DNA of 39,554 bases from an uncultured Pelagibacteraceae bacterium (GCA_902596915.1 CACJVQ010000009.1:1-39554); one strand, 5' to 3'. Shown: positions 17,797 through 26,501, counted from the stretch's first letter. The notes: generated by a model not told the origin, from the letters alone. Made by a program: numbers and translations.

Positions 17797-18840
17797 TTAT
17801 TTTTCAATTATTGTTAGATGACCCATTTTTCTTTTCGCTTTTATTTGTTTTTTTAAATAGTCATAAAAAAACTCATTCTCTTTAAAAGTTTTATTTCTAT
17901 AAATTGTTATGTCATCACCGATTAGATTAATCATTTGAGCATTATATATTTTTTTTGTTTCAATTTTTTCTAAACCGCAAACAGCTCTTATATGATTTTC
18001 AAATTGACTGACATTGTGTGAGTTTATTGTTAGATGACCAGAATTATGAACTCTAGGTGCAATTTCATTAACATATAAGTTTTCATTTTTATCAATAAAA
18101 AACTCAACGCATAAGGTTCCAATATAATCTAGTTCTTCAACAATTTGTTTTGCCCATTCTTTAGATTTCATTTTTATTGAATCTGAAATTTCAGCAGGAA
18201 TTTTTGAATGTTTCAAAATTTGATCTTCATGAACATTCTCAATTGCTTCATATATTTCATATTTTTGATTACCAAATCTACATATGACAATTGAAATTTC
18301 TTTTTTAAGATTAATGAACTTTTCTAAAATATATTCTTTATTAAAATCAATACTTTCATTTATATCACTCAAACTATTTAATTTATATTGACCTTTGCCA
18401 TCGTATCCAAGAGTAGTTGTTTTAAGTAATCCAGGTAAAAGGTTTTCATTATCTTTTATTTCATCCTTATTTTTAATTAATCCATAGTTGGTTGTTCTAA
18501 TATTATTATTATTTAAAAAATCTTTTTCAGTTATTCTATTTTGGATTAAATTATTTATTTCTGGTTTTGGTAAAACACTCTTTGATTTATTTATTTCATT
18601 TAATATATCAAAGGGAATATTTTCAAATTCATAGGTTACTAAATCAACGCTATCAATAAATTCTGTTATAACTTTAGAATTATCATAGTCTCCATATATG
18701 AACTTATTTGTAAAATTTTTAGCAGGCGCGTCTGGATCATCACTAAGCACTACAGTTTTTATATCTACCTTTTTAGCAGCTTCAGAAAGCATACTGCCTA
18801 GTTGACCACCTCCAATTATTCCTAAAACTGGCTGGTTCAT
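17797..18840 (-). CDS. purK: 5-(carboxyamino)imidazole ribonucleotide synthase
   Basis: A 347-residue ATP-grasp enzyme. The N-terminal GIIGGGQLGSMLSEAAK (residues 8-24) is the PurK pattern. The central ATP-grasp segment LKTTTLGYDGKGQY is near residue 140, and VEFFIDKNENLYVNEIAPRVHNSGHLT near 240-266 carries the metal-binding acids. It carboxylates AIR to N5-CAIR using ATP and bicarbonate in purine synthesis. The start abuts the purE stop, so the two are co-transcribed. Confidence 0.96.
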   Translation of the reverse strand: MNQPVLGIIGGGQLGSMLSEAAKKVDIKTVVLSDDPDAPAKNFTNKFIYGDYDNSKVITEFIDSVDLVTYEFENIPFDILNEINKSKSVLPKPEINNLIQNRITEKDFLNNNNIRTTNYGLIKNKDEIKDNENLLPGLLKTTTLGYDGKGQYKLNSLSDINESIDFNKEYILEKFINLKKEISIVICRFGNQKYEIYEAIENVHEDQILKHSKIPAEISDSIKMKSKEWAKQIVEELDYIGTLCVEFFIDKNENLYVNEIAPRVHNSGHLTINSHNVSQFENHIRAVCGLEKIETKKIYNAQMINLIGDDITIYRNKTFKENEFFYDYLKKQIKAKRKMGHLTIIEK

Positions 18841-19335
18841 TTATTTTGGTTTTTTTTTAACAGATTTAGATTGTTTAGATCGCCACTTGTTCAGATTATT
18901 TTTAACAGTATCATCAAAAGTAGAAATAATTGATGCAGCATATAAAGCTGCATTTATTGCACCATCTGTACCTATTGCTACAGTTCCAACAGGTATACCT
19001 TTTGGCATTTGAGCAATCGATAATAAACTATCTAGACCTTTTAACTTTTTACTTTCTATTGGCACCCCAATTACTGGAATTCTTGTTAGAGAAGCAATCA
19101 TTCCTGGCAAATGGGCCGATCCTCCAGCTCCAGCAATTATCACAGAAATATTATTTTTTTCAGCAGATTTTGCATACTTAAACATACGTTCTGGAGTTCT
19201 ATGAGCTGAAACTATTTTAGTTTCATAATTAATTTTAAGCAATTTAAGAATTTTTTCACAAAATTTCATTGTTGAGTAATCAGAATTACTCCCCATAACT
19301 ATTGATACTTTGTGACTATATTTTTTGTTTTTCAT
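18841..19335 (-). CDS. purE: N5-carboxyaminoimidazole ribonucleotide mutase
   Basis: A 164-residue class I Pur[12 protein letters not shown] near residues 13-23 and SAHRTPERM near 43-51 form the nucleotide-binding active site with the catalytic His in [22 protein letters not shown] near 69-85 and [33 protein letters not shown] from about 94 (split motifs) complete the signature. It converts N5-CAIR to CAIR. It is followed without a gap by purK. The lysine-rich tail ([12 protein letters not shown]) is longer than usual. Confidence 0.96.
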   Translation of the reverse strand: MKNKKYSHKVSIVMGSNSDYSTMKFCEKILKLLKINYETKIVSAHRTPERMFKYAKSAEKNNISVIIAGAGGSAHLPGMIASLTRIPVIGVPIESKKLKGLDSLLSIAQMPKGIPVGTVAIGTDGAINAALYAASIISTFDDTVKNNLNKWRSKQSKSVKKKPK

Positions 19336-19422
19336 GATACGAATTTGAATTAATATAGATTAGCATATTCTGTAAATTTAAACTAGTCGACAAATTATAT
19401 TATACTTATATGGTCTTTAAAT

Positions 19423-20391
19423 ATGAACTATCGAATTGACAATCTTCAATATTGTAACTGGTCTAGAGATATTTTTCTAATCAATAGGGAAGCTGGATTA
19501 AATGCAGTACACGTTACTCTAGTATATCACGAAGATTATGACGAATTCTTACAAAGAGTTAAAGAGTGGGATAGATTTTTTGAAGAAAATTCAGACTTAA
19601 TATTTTTAGGAAAAACATTTGAAGATATTACAAAAGCTCAATCAGAAAATAAAACAGCAATTTTTTTTGGTTTTCAAAATTGTTCACCAATCGAGGATGA
19701 TATAAATTTAATAGAGAAAGTTCATGAGCATGGGTGTAGATTTATGCAACTTACATACAACAATCAATCTCTTCTAGCTACAGGATGTTATGAAAAAAAT
19801 GATTCTGGTGTCACAAATTTTGGAAGAGAAGCAATTAAAGAGATGAATAGAGTGGGAATAGTTGTGGACATGTCTCATTCAGCAGAGAAAAGTACTTTGG
19901 ATGCAATTGAAATAAGTGAAAAGCCAATTGCAATTACACACGCAAATCCTTCATTTTGGCATGAGGCTTTAAGAAACAAGTCAGATTTCTTGTTAAAGAA
20001 ACTTTCTGAAAGTGGAGGTATCTTAGGTTTATCATTATATTCCCATCATTTAAAAGATGGAACAAATTGTAAATTAGAAAACTTTTGTGAAATGGTTGCT
20101 AAAACTGCAGAAATAATGGAAGTAAAAAATATTGGTATTGGATCAGATCTATGTTTGAACCAACCTGACAGCGTTGTTGAATGGATGAGAAATGGAACTT
20201 GGTCGAAAAGTACAAATTATGGAGAGGGAAGTAAAAAAAAACCTGGATTTCCAAAACAACCTGAGTGGTTTTTGGACGCTAGAGGGTTTGATAATCTAGA
20301 AAATGGATTAAAAAAAGTTGGTTTTAATAAGCAAGAAGTTGACGGAATTTTAGGAAATAATTGGTTTAATTTTTATAAAGGAATTAATTAA
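19423..20391 (+). CDS. M19 (renal/membrane dipeptidase)-like protein with altered metal site
   Basis: A 322-residue TIM-barrel amidohydrolase homologue with recognisable M19 landmarks: VDMSHSAEKST (His152), PIAITHANP (His173) followed by RNKSD, and IGIGSDLCL (Asp242). The usual N-terminal GHxD zinc pair is replaced by DNLQYCNWS (residues 6-14), and the bridging Glu region reads GFQNCSP (Gln85). Two or three of the expected dizinc ligands are therefore absent. From memory, a similar variant dipeptidase-like gene lies in the dimethylglycine-catabolism locus of Pseudomonas aeruginosa (PA5396), which would tie it to betaine metabolism rather than peptide hydrolysis. It is coupled to the next gene by a TAATG overlap. 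The family call is good, dipeptidase activity doubtful. Confidence 0.75.
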   Translation: MNYRIDNLQYCNWSRDIFLINREAGLNAVHVTLVYHEDYDEFLQRVKEWDRFFEENSDLIFLGKTFEDITKAQSENKTAIFFGFQNCSPIEDDINLIEKVHEHGCRFMQLTYNNQSLLATGCYEKNDSGVTNFGREAIKEMNRVGIVVDMSHSAEKSTLDAIEISEKPIAITHANPSFWHEALRNKSDFLLKKLSESGGILGLSLYSHHLKDGTNCKLENFCEMVAKTAEIMEVKNIGIGSDLCLNQPDSVVEWMRNGTWSKSTNYGEGSKKKPGFPKQPEWFLDARGFDNLENGLKKVGFNKQEVDGILGNNWFNFYKGIN

Positions 20392-22046
20392 TGGAAATAA
20401 GATTAAGAGATCCAAAATTCTTGATGAAACTATCTAAATTGGGATCTTTTCATCAATCAAAATTATCATTTCTAAGATCTTTTTTATCTGAATTTAAAGA
20501 TTGGAAATATAGCCGAGATTTATTTCAACTAAATGACAAAGGATATGGTACAGCAGTTTATTCTTTTACAAAAAACAAAAGAACATATTCTCTCATTTGT
20601 TTTGCTAATGAAATTAAAGATGATGAAAGATCAGATAGAGTAATAGCCACTAAGTGGGATGCTGCATTTACTTTGTTTGACGGAATTCCCTCAAAAGAAG
20701 ACATAGATAGACTTAACGATAATGTCCCAAAACAAGAGGTAGGAAGATTGTCATATAAGGAATTAACGTTATCAAGAGCTAACAAATCAGTAAGAGTTTT
20801 TGACCATGTGGTTGATAGTTTATCAAATGGAAAACAACCTAATAAAGAAATTTTATCTAGGGTTGGTTATTTATATAGAACAACAGCTGTTTATGGATCT
20901 GGAAAATTTGGTTTAGCGGACAGGTTTAGAATTAAAAATAGGGAGGAAATCAGAGGACCTTTTAGATTAGAAATGATGTTAGTTTATCTTGTTAGACAAT
21001 TTACATTTGATCAGGTTAATCATATTGCAAAAAATAAAAATCCAAAATTAGCAGTAGAACTAGATCATACAATTAGCAGGAACTTAGGAATAGGAAATTC
21101 TACTGGGCTTGGTATGGCCCCTTTTATTGTTAATCATCCAACATTATTGAATAATTGGATTTATGCAAGAGAAACGGCATTAAAAAAAATTAGAGAAATA
21201 AAACAGGTTTCAAAAAATGAGATTGATATTTTTTATAATTGCCTGATTAAATCTTTAAAAAATATAACTAGTTGGCACACAGATAGTGAATTTCAAAAAG
21301 AAAAAATCAAAGGTTTAATTAAAGATTTAAAAAAGTTTATAAAATTTATGAAAGAAGGTTTTAAATTTCAAAATTCATATCAATTTAATCAAATTTACAA
21401 CTGGTCAGAAGAAAATCTAAATGATGAGTGTATAGAATATATCGTGTCAATGATGATGGAGCCCTACGATGACATAGTTAATCCATTAATTTCACAAATG
21501 AGCTCGGATGAAGAAGAATATTTTAATATTCCTGTTGATAGAACTATTGAGGATTTAAGAAATATCTTAGAAAATAAATATTCAGAAATATTAAAAATTG
21601 ATTTTTCAAAAGGTGAAAATAACCAAAACTTTTGGTTTATATCAAAAAATAAAGAAGAGCCTAGAATAGGGGACAGGTATATTGATGAAGGATCTGAATT
21701 AGAACAACCATTAGCAATAGCAAGAGACATAAATAAACTTTACGACGCTGTATTTACAAAAAAAAATAGTTCTAAAATTGGTAAATTTCTGAGAGATAAT
21801 AATCACCTAAGACATGTTGTTAGAAGAGCATTTATTGCTGAAAAATTTCCTTATTCAGAAATTCAAGATAATACAATTGGATCAAAACTAGTTCCAATTG
21901 ATATGTTAAGATTAAAATTATCATTTTTTGGAGCTATTAAATTTGATCCAAGGTCAGATAAATGGTTGCGTATTTGCATGTTCCAAGGAGCGCCATTGCC
22001 TTCAGAATTGGATAATTATGATGATAAATGGATTTATAAATCTTAA
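20391..22046 (+). CDS. Uncharacterised 551-residue protein coupled to the M19-like gene
   Basis: I do not recognise this protein. It is soluble, 551 residues, with no signal peptide or membrane span. The N-terminal half contains ordered, aromatic-rich stretches (KRTYSLICFANEI, VIATKWDAAFTLFDG, GYLYRTTAVYGSGKFG); a lysine-rich charged middle spans about residues 270-340. The C-terminal region (SKLVPIDMLRLKLSFFGAIKF, KWLRICMFQGAPLP) looks conserved in style. It starts on the TAATG overlap of the dipeptidase-like gene and ends 4 bases before the probable DUF3726 gene, so the products probably act together. Its size and non-repetitive sequence argue for an enzyme or a complex subunit. Confidence 0.8.
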   Translation: MEIRLRDPKFLMKLSKLGSFHQSKLSFLRSFLSEFKDWKYSRDLFQLNDKGYGTAVYSFTKNKRTYSLICFANEIKDDERSDRVIATKWDAAFTLFDGIPSKEDIDRLNDNVPKQEVGRLSYKELTLSRANKSVRVFDHVVDSLSNGKQPNKEILSRVGYLYRTTAVYGSGKFGLADRFRIKNREEIRGPFRLEMMLVYLVRQFTFDQVNHIAKNKNPKLAVELDHTISRNLGIGNSTGLGMAPFIVNHPTLLNNWIYARETALKKIREIKQVSKNEIDIFYNCLIKSLKNITSWHTDSEFQKEKIKGLIKDLKKFIKFMKEGFKFQNSYQFNQIYNWSEENLNDECIEYIVSMMMEPYDDIVNPLISQMSSDEEEYFNIPVDRTIEDLRNILENKYSEILKIDFSKGENNQNFWFISKNKEEPRIGDRYIDEGSELEQPLAIARDINKLYDAVFTKKNSSKIGKFLRDNNHLRHVVRRAFIAEKFPYSEIQDNTIGSKLVPIDMLRLKLSFFGAIKFDPRSDKWLRICMFQGAPLPSELDNYDDKWIYKS

Positions 22047-22050
22047 ATAA

Positions 22051-22659
22051 ATGAGAAGCTTTAGTGAAATAGAAGTAACTACAAAAAAAGCATCTAAAGC
22101 TATTGGTTTTTCTTGGGGAATATCAGAGGAAGTCGGAAAAAATATTCGATTACTTGAAATGTTTGGTCTACCAGGTCTTAAAAATTTAAACCAATACTAC
22201 AAAATTTATAAAATAAGCAATTTTGAAAATATAGATGAAATATCGGTCTCAAATACACCAAAGACTTATTATTGTCCTATATTATCTGGTCTTAATTTTT
22301 TTGATCAATCTTCTTCAATATCTAAATTTACTGAAATTGAAATTAATAAGATTGCATTTCCACTTATATTTTTATCTTTTGTAAGCAGAACTTCTGAAAT
22401 TATTGGTAAGAGAATTTTCTTAAAGATGGATGACAAAGAATTTTTATTTAATTTTAACGAGTCTATTTATTCTAATTATTTAACAGGAGACGTTTTAGAA
22501 AAATCAGATAAAATTAATATAAAATTTTTAGATAATAAAAATAGCTTTACTGAAGATGATTGGTCAGAAATTTATAATTTATCACTAAAAACTTATGTTG
22601 ATGAAAGTGAAAAATCAAGAGAAAGAACAGCAGGAGCTGGATTAACAGATAATGACTAA
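22051..22659 (+). CDS. DUF3726-like protein
   Basis: A 202-residue protein whose N-terminus, SFSEIEVTTKKASKAIGFSWGISEEVGKNIRLLEMFGLPGL (residues 3-43, given as landmarks SEIE, SWGISEEVGK and GLPGL), matches my recollection of alphaproteobacterial DUF3726: SL-EIE...AKKAARGAG-SWG-AEEAGKA-RWL. The function of the family is unknown. No membrane segment or catalytic motif is apparent. The C-terminus (SEKSRERTAGAGLTDND) resembles the conserved tail of the family. It overlaps the start of the 55-residue CxxC gene by 8 bases and follows the 551-residue gene by 4, forming one transcription unit. Confidence 0.65.
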   Translation: MRSFSEIEVTTKKASKAIGFSWGISEEVGKNIRLLEMFGLPGLKNLNQYYKIYKISNFENIDEISVSNTPKTYYCPILSGLNFFDQSSSISKFTEIEINKIAFPLIFLSFVSRTSEIIGKRIFLKMDDKEFLFNFNESIYSNYLTGDVLEKSDKINIKFLDNKNSFTEDDWSEIYNLSLKTYVDESEKSRERTAGAGLTDND

Positions 22660-22819
22660 AGAAAACGATACAGAATTAAAAAAAAAAGATAAAGAAGTTT
22701 TAAATAGTATTTGTGAGGAATGTCATAATAATGATGAAAGTGTATATCAGAATTTAATACTTTATGGTTTTAAAATTTGCAAAGTTTGTAAAACATCAAA
22801 GACTATTTTTCCTATTTAG
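22652..22819 (+). CDS. Small 55-residue two-CxxC (zinc-ribbon-like) protein
   Basis: This short gene is easily missed. It begins with ATG at 22652, overlapping the upstream stop by 8 bases, and ends with TAG at 22817-22819. The product has a charged N-terminus followed by Cys21-x2-Cys24 and Cys43-x2-Cys46 separated by 18 residues. That spacing suits a zinc ribbon or knuckle, although a redox or Fe-S role cannot be excluded. The translational overlap and the cysteine pattern argue that it is expressed with the M19-like, 551-residue and DUF3726-like genes. Its 3' end overlaps the convergent membrane-protein gene by 4 bases. Confidence 0.7.
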   Translation: MTKENDTELKKKDKEVLNSICEECHNNDESVYQNLILYGFKICKVCKTSKTIFPI

Positions 22820-23382
22820 CTTATTATTCCAGATGTAAATGGGGCTCTCATCGATATAATGTAAATAAAAAGAATTATTATTGGTGACAGAACTACAAGT
22901 GTTGATTTTATGATGCTGTTATAGTTTAAGATAATATTAAGCCCAACAATTAAAGAAATATTGTACCAAACGTAAGTTATAATTGCAAAAAATAATAATG
23001 ATGGTGTAAAAACTAAAAAATTAAGTAGCATAGGAACATTTGCATATCCTACTAAAATTGATATTTTTCTAAAATTGCAATGAGTTTTTTTGTTTGGAAA
23101 CAAAACTACGCCAACAAAATATATGTATGATGACTTAATAATCCAAAATAAAATAGAAAAAAATACAACATTTCTTATCGAAGGTCCTTTAATTACTCCC
23201 AAGTTATAATTAAGATTAATAACTTCAAATAAAGATTTTTGAGGAATTAAATTTAATAAACCAGTAATTATTATTATCAAAATTGCAAAATAAATTGAAG
23301 CTTCTCCAAAGTTTTTAGTATTTTTAAAAAAACTTTTTTTGATTGTTATAACTTGAAAAATAATTCTTAAAAACTCTAACAT
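22816..23382 (-). CDS. Yip1-domain-like integral membrane protein
   Basis: A 188-residue hydrophobic protein with about five membrane segments (roughly residues 28-47, 71-93, 107-125, 126-150 and 160-178) and a positively charged N-terminal arm. The KISILVGYANVPMLL segment near 106-120 is typical of the bacterial Yip1/YIP1-like domain. Function in bacteria is unknown. It lies 34 bases downstream of the GcvT-family gene, with a hairpin in the gap, and overlaps the convergent 55-residue gene by 4 bases. It may be co-transcribed by read-through. Confidence 0.6.
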   Translation of the reverse strand: MLEFLRIIFQVITIKKSFFKNTKNFGEASIYFAILIIIITGLLNLIPQKSLFEVINLNYNLGVIKGPSIRNVVFFSILFWIIKSSYIYFVGVVLFPNKKTHCNFRKISILVGYANVPMLLNFLVFTPSLLFFAIITYVWYNISLIVGLNIILNYNSIIKSTLVVLSPIIILFIYIISMRAPFTSGIIS

Positions 23383-23393
23383 AATTTACTTAA

Positions 23394-23410
23394 GGGGAGT
23401 AAAACTCCCC
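23394..23410 (-). terminator. GC-rich hairpin after the DmdA-related gene
   Basis: A perfect 7-base-pair stem (23394-23400 with 23404-23410, GGGGAGT/ACTCCCC) with a 3-base loop lies directly after the stop of the DmdA-related gene and before the Yip1-like gene. It is strikingly GC-rich for this DNA. The bases after it on the minus strand (TTAAGTAAATT) form only a weak T-run, so it is more likely a transcript-stabilising or partially terminating hairpin than a full terminator. Confidence 0.5.
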
Positions 23411-23416
23411 ATAAGA

Positions 23417-24775
23417 TTATCCTTTTACAACTTCTCTTGTATTTGCGTTGTAAGATTCTTTAAATGGTATGTCTACCACTACTGCATCAACAGGTTTTCC
23501 TGGCGTTTCAGAATATTTTTCAGGTAAGTGTACCTTAAATTTAGTTCCTACTTTTCCTTTTGGAAAACCATTTGCGTTCAATGTTCCATCAAACGGCACG
23601 TAACCCATAGCAATATTCTGTTTTTTTTCAGGATGATACCAAGGAGAGGTAACAAAACCTATTGGTTCTCCACCACCTTCATCAGAAATCAACCAAAAAT
23701 CAGGCGCATACTCTTCAATTGGCTTTCCACCTAATTCTAGACCAACTAATTGAAGTTTGTATGGTTTATGACCTGCTGTTAAATCAGCTTTCATTTTTTC
23801 AAGAGCTTTCTTACCAACGTAATCTGCTTTCTTGTTCCATTCTCCTTTACCAGATAATGAAACTTGATAACCTAAATTACATTGAAAAGGATTGTGTTGA
23901 TTGTCCATATCTTGACCCCAAGAAAGAATTCCAGCTTGAATTCTTCTATGGTGCGCTGGTGCAATAACCATTAAGCTATGTTTTTTTCCTGCTTCAAGAA
24001 CAGCATTCCACATATCTTCAGCATATAATGTACATTCTCTTAAATAAATTTCGTAACCTGCTTCACCTGAGAACCCTGATTGAGATATCACACAACTTCT
24101 TCCACCAATTTTAGCTTCAGCTAAACCGTAGAATGGCATATTGTCAAAATCTACTTGATCTCCACATAAATCCTTCATTAATGCTTTAGATTTTGGCCCT
24201 TGTATTTGAACCGGGCTTACATCTATTTCATCAATTTCTACATTATATCTTTCGTCAGCATTTACGCCTTGTAAATAAAGACCTATGTCGCTATCAGATA
24301 AACTAAACCAAAATTCATCTTTTGATATTCTTAAAAGAATAGGATCATTTAATACTCCGCCATATGCATTACAAAGAATTACATATCTTGCTCTCATTGG
24401 AGAAATTTTTGTAGCATCTCTAGTTATTACGTAGTCAACAAATTTTTCTGCGTCTGGACCCTTTACTCTAATTTGTCTTTCAACAGCAACGTTCCACATT
24501 GTTACATGATTAACGATTGCATCGTACTCTACCATTGCACCACCATCCTCAGGTTTTACATATCCTCTTGGATGGTAAATACGATTATATACAGTTGCTC
24601 TCCAACATCCTGCTTTCATTGATAAATGCCAGTAGGGTGATTTTCTTACACGTGTTGAAATTAACATTTCAACTTTTGTTGGTCCGCTTTGTCTTAAATT
24701 ATAAGGCACTTTTCTATCAGATTGATCTACTGACGTTACGTGTCTTAGTTTACTATAGTCAAATTCATTAGACAT
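23417..24775 (-). CDS. GcvT-family THF-dependent demethylase, DmdA-related
   Basis: A 452-residue single-domain aminomethyltransferase-fold protein. Landmarks recall DMSP demethylase DmdA: TVYNRIY (about 61), MWNVAVERQIRVKGPDA (93-109), FWFSLSDSDIGLY (about 155), DVSPVQIQGPKS (about 185), SGFSGEAGYEIY (about 233) and GILSWGQDMD (about 286). It is about 80 residues longer than marine DmdA (near 369) and has Asn95 where I recall Asp in DmdA, so I treat it as a relative rather than DmdA. LigM-type O-demethylases are another comparison. It probably transfers a methyl group to THF, giving 5-methyl-THF for the MetF-like protein whose gene overlaps it by 8 bases. The substrate is unknown; transporter context points to a betaine-like solute. 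Confidence 0.78.
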   Translation of the reverse strand: MSNEFDYSKLRHVTSVDQSDRKVPYNLRQSGPTKVEMLISTRVRKSPYWHLSMKAGCWRATVYNRIYHPRGYVKPEDGGAMVEYDAIVNHVTMWNVAVERQIRVKGPDAEKFVDYVITRDATKISPMRARYVILCNAYGGVLNDPILLRISKDEFWFSLSDSDIGLYLQGVNADERYNVEIDEIDVSPVQIQGPKSKALMKDLCGDQVDFDNMPFYGLAEAKIGGRSCVISQSGFSGEAGYEIYLRECTLYAEDMWNAVLEAGKKHSLMVIAPAHHRRIQAGILSWGQDMDNQHNPFQCNLGYQVSLSGKGEWNKKADYVGKKALEKMKADLTAGHKPYKLQLVGLELGGKPIEEYAPDFWLISDEGGGEPIGFVTSPWYHPEKKQNIAMGYVPFDGTLNANGFPKGKVGTKFKVHLPEKYSETPGKPVDAVVVDIPFKESYNANTREVVKG

Positions 24776-25496
24776 AGTTATTCTCCTTCAACCACTTGTT
24801 TGTTTCCTTCAAGCCGCCGAATGTATAAATGTGAAAATAATCAGTATGCGATTTAACTTTCCCAATTAGATCATTAGGGTCTTTAGGTTTCAATAAATCT
24901 AATGCCTTACTAAAATTAGATTTAAGAAAGTTAATGGAATTTTTTGCTCCAACAATATTTGCAAACTTAATTAAGCTTGAAATTTTCATGGGCCCAGTTA
25001 TTCCAACATGAACTGGTATCGTTTGTTTAGAAATGAAATCAACGATAGGCTGAGCATCAAGTAACCATTGGGTTACAATATAATCAGCGTAAGGCTTTTT
25101 ATCTATCATTGCTTTTTCTAATTCTGAATCGGATATATCAGGACTACCCTCTGGATGTCCAGCAATTCCTATCTTAATTCCATCAAATAACCCTGTCTCC
25201 AATATTTGATAAGAGCTATCAAATTTTCCAATCGGTTCTCTACTTCCGCCTATGGCCAATATTTGTTTTACACCTAAATCTTTACATCTTGATACATAGT
25301 CTTTAAGTTCCTCTTCGTTACCTATGGATCTAGCTGGGAAGTGAGGTACTGGGTTAAATCCTCTCTTGACTAAATCACCGGACTTATCCGCAGTCTCCTT
25401 ATAATCACCTCCAGGTAGCATTGTAACATAAACATCTTTAACTTCAGGTAAAGTATCAAGATCTGTGTGAGGTCCAATTTCTAATGAAAAATTCAT
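24768..25496 (-). CDS. 5,10-methylenetetrahydrofolate reductase-like protein (MetF family)
   Basis: A 242-residue protein, shorter than classical MetF (about 290), with the MTHFR TIM-barrel pattern: SLEIGPHTD near the N-terminus (Glu6 in the position of the catalytic glutamate of F-E-F-x-P), FNPVPHFPARSIGNEEEL near residue 46, KQILAIGGSREPIG near 75 and DYIVTQWLLDA near 135, where the Gln corresponds to the folate-binding glutamine. It probably interconverts 5-methyl-THF and 5,10-methylene-THF using FAD. Its 8-base overlap with the DmdA-related gene suggests a dedicated oxidative partner for methyl groups released by that demethylase. It follows the betaine permease gene by 62 bases on the same strand. 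Confidence 0.82.
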   Translation of the reverse strand: MNFSLEIGPHTDLDTLPEVKDVYVTMLPGGDYKETADKSGDLVKRGFNPVPHFPARSIGNEEELKDYVSRCKDLGVKQILAIGGSREPIGKFDSSYQILETGLFDGIKIGIAGHPEGSPDISDSELEKAMIDKKPYADYIVTQWLLDAQPIVDFISKQTIPVHVGITGPMKISSLIKFANIVGAKNSINFLKSNFSKALDLLKPKDPNDLIGKVKSHTDYFHIYTFGGLKETNKWLKENNYV

Positions 25497-25558
25497 TAAT
25501 GGATAATTATTTATTTTAAAATAACTGTCTAGAAAAATATTAGATCAAAGTGTCAGGG

Positions 25559-26443
25559 CTATTTTTTCTGACCTCTGTGTTTTTGAATTCTCTGACCGTA
25601 CTGCTGTGTTACTCTGTCAAAGATGATCGCCAGAGCTACTATTGCCAACCCATTCATCATTCCAAGTGCTAAATATTGATTAGAAATAGCTTGTAATATA
25701 GGCACTCCTAGACCTTTAACCCCTATCATTGATGCGATTACTACCATTGCCAACGCCATCATGATTGTTTGGTTTATTCCAGCGAATATTGTAGGCAAGG
25801 ACAACGGAATTTGTACAGATTTTAGTTTTTGCATTGGCGTTGCACCAAATGCTTCGCTTGCCTCAAGTGTTTCCTTATCTACCTCTCTAATCCCAAGGTT
25901 TGTTAGTCTAACAACTGGTGGTAAAGCATAAATACAGACTGCCAATAAACCAGGTACTTTCCCTATTCCTAAAAGCATTATTATAGGTATGAGATAAACG
26001 AAACTTGGAATAGTTTGCATCATGTCCAATATGGGTAACACTGCCTTTTCTGCTCTACTTGATTTTGACATTAATACCCCAATTGGAATACCTACTACAA
26101 TACAAACTAATGTTGAAACAGATATTATCGCAACAGTTGCCATACAGTTTTTCCACATTCCAAAATAACCTATAACTATAAAACAAATTACAGTTCCTAT
26201 AACCAGCTTTATACTTCTGGAACCTATCCAAGCTAATAAAGCAAATACTCCAATGACGATAGGCCAAGGACTATTAACTAATAATTTTTCCAACCAAATT
26301 AAAAAATATAATAGTGGATCAAAAAAACTCTCTATTCCATCACCATACGCTCTTGAAAAATCTTTAAAACTTAAATCAATTCCTTTTTTAAGCTCTCTAA
26401 GAGCTGTTCTATCCATTACAGGAATTTTAGTAAAGAAGTCCAT
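25559..26443 (-). CDS. Glycine betaine/proline-type ABC transporter permease (ProW/OpuAB)
   Basis: A 294-residue permease. Hydrophobic spans occupy about residues 55-100, 105-130, 140-165 and 200-275. Key segments are CIVVGIPIGVLMSKS near 113, MLDMMQTIPSFVYLIPIIML-like near 138-157 and the EAA loop ETLEASEAFGATPMQKLKSV near 192-211, characteristic of ProW/OpuAB. It would form the membrane channel for the binding protein at 26502. No ProV/OpuAA ATPase is present nearby: the gene downstream is the MetF-like reductase instead. A hairpin in the 58-base gap upstream probably lowers its expression relative to the binding protein. Confidence 0.93.
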   Translation of the reverse strand: MDFFTKIPVMDRTALRELKKGIDLSFKDFSRAYGDGIESFFDPLLYFLIWLEKLLVNSPWPIVIGVFALLAWIGSRSIKLVIGTVICFIVIGYFGMWKNCMATVAIISVSTLVCIVVGIPIGVLMSKSSRAEKAVLPILDMMQTIPSFVYLIPIIMLLGIGKVPGLLAVCIYALPPVVRLTNLGIREVDKETLEASEAFGATPMQKLKSVQIPLSLPTIFAGINQTIMMALAMVVIASMIGVKGLGVPILQAISNQYLALGMMNGLAIVALAIIFDRVTQQYGQRIQKHRGQKK

Positions 26444-26463
26444 TATTTCTTTTTTTTCAAAAT

Positions 26464-26487
26464 CGAACCCGTTTTAGGACGGGTCCG
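26464..26487 (-). terminator. Attenuating hairpin between betaine binding protein and permease
   Basis: Inverted repeat 26467-26472 with 26479-26484 (ACCCGT/ACGGGT) extends after one mismatch to 26464-26465 with 26486-26487. It lies between the binding-protein stop (26502) and the permease start (26443). The following minus-strand bases are only moderately T-rich, so partial termination or 3'-end protection is more likely than complete stop. The arrangement copies that of the sugar transporter at 2017-2049. Confidence 0.55.
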
Positions 26488-26501
26488 ATAATTTTATTTG
26501 A

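Noticed and set aside
23662..23967. 101-codon plus-strand frame opposite the DmdA-related gene
   Set aside because: It lies wholly within a well-supported gene on the other strand, has no coupling or ribosome-binding site, and its product (rich in Leu, His, Gln) looks like antisense translation.
23417..24775. Naming the GcvT-family gene dmdA
   Set aside because: Many motifs resemble DmdA, but the protein is about 80 residues longer, has Asn95 in place of a recalled Asp, and is coupled to a MetF-like gene. Family level only.
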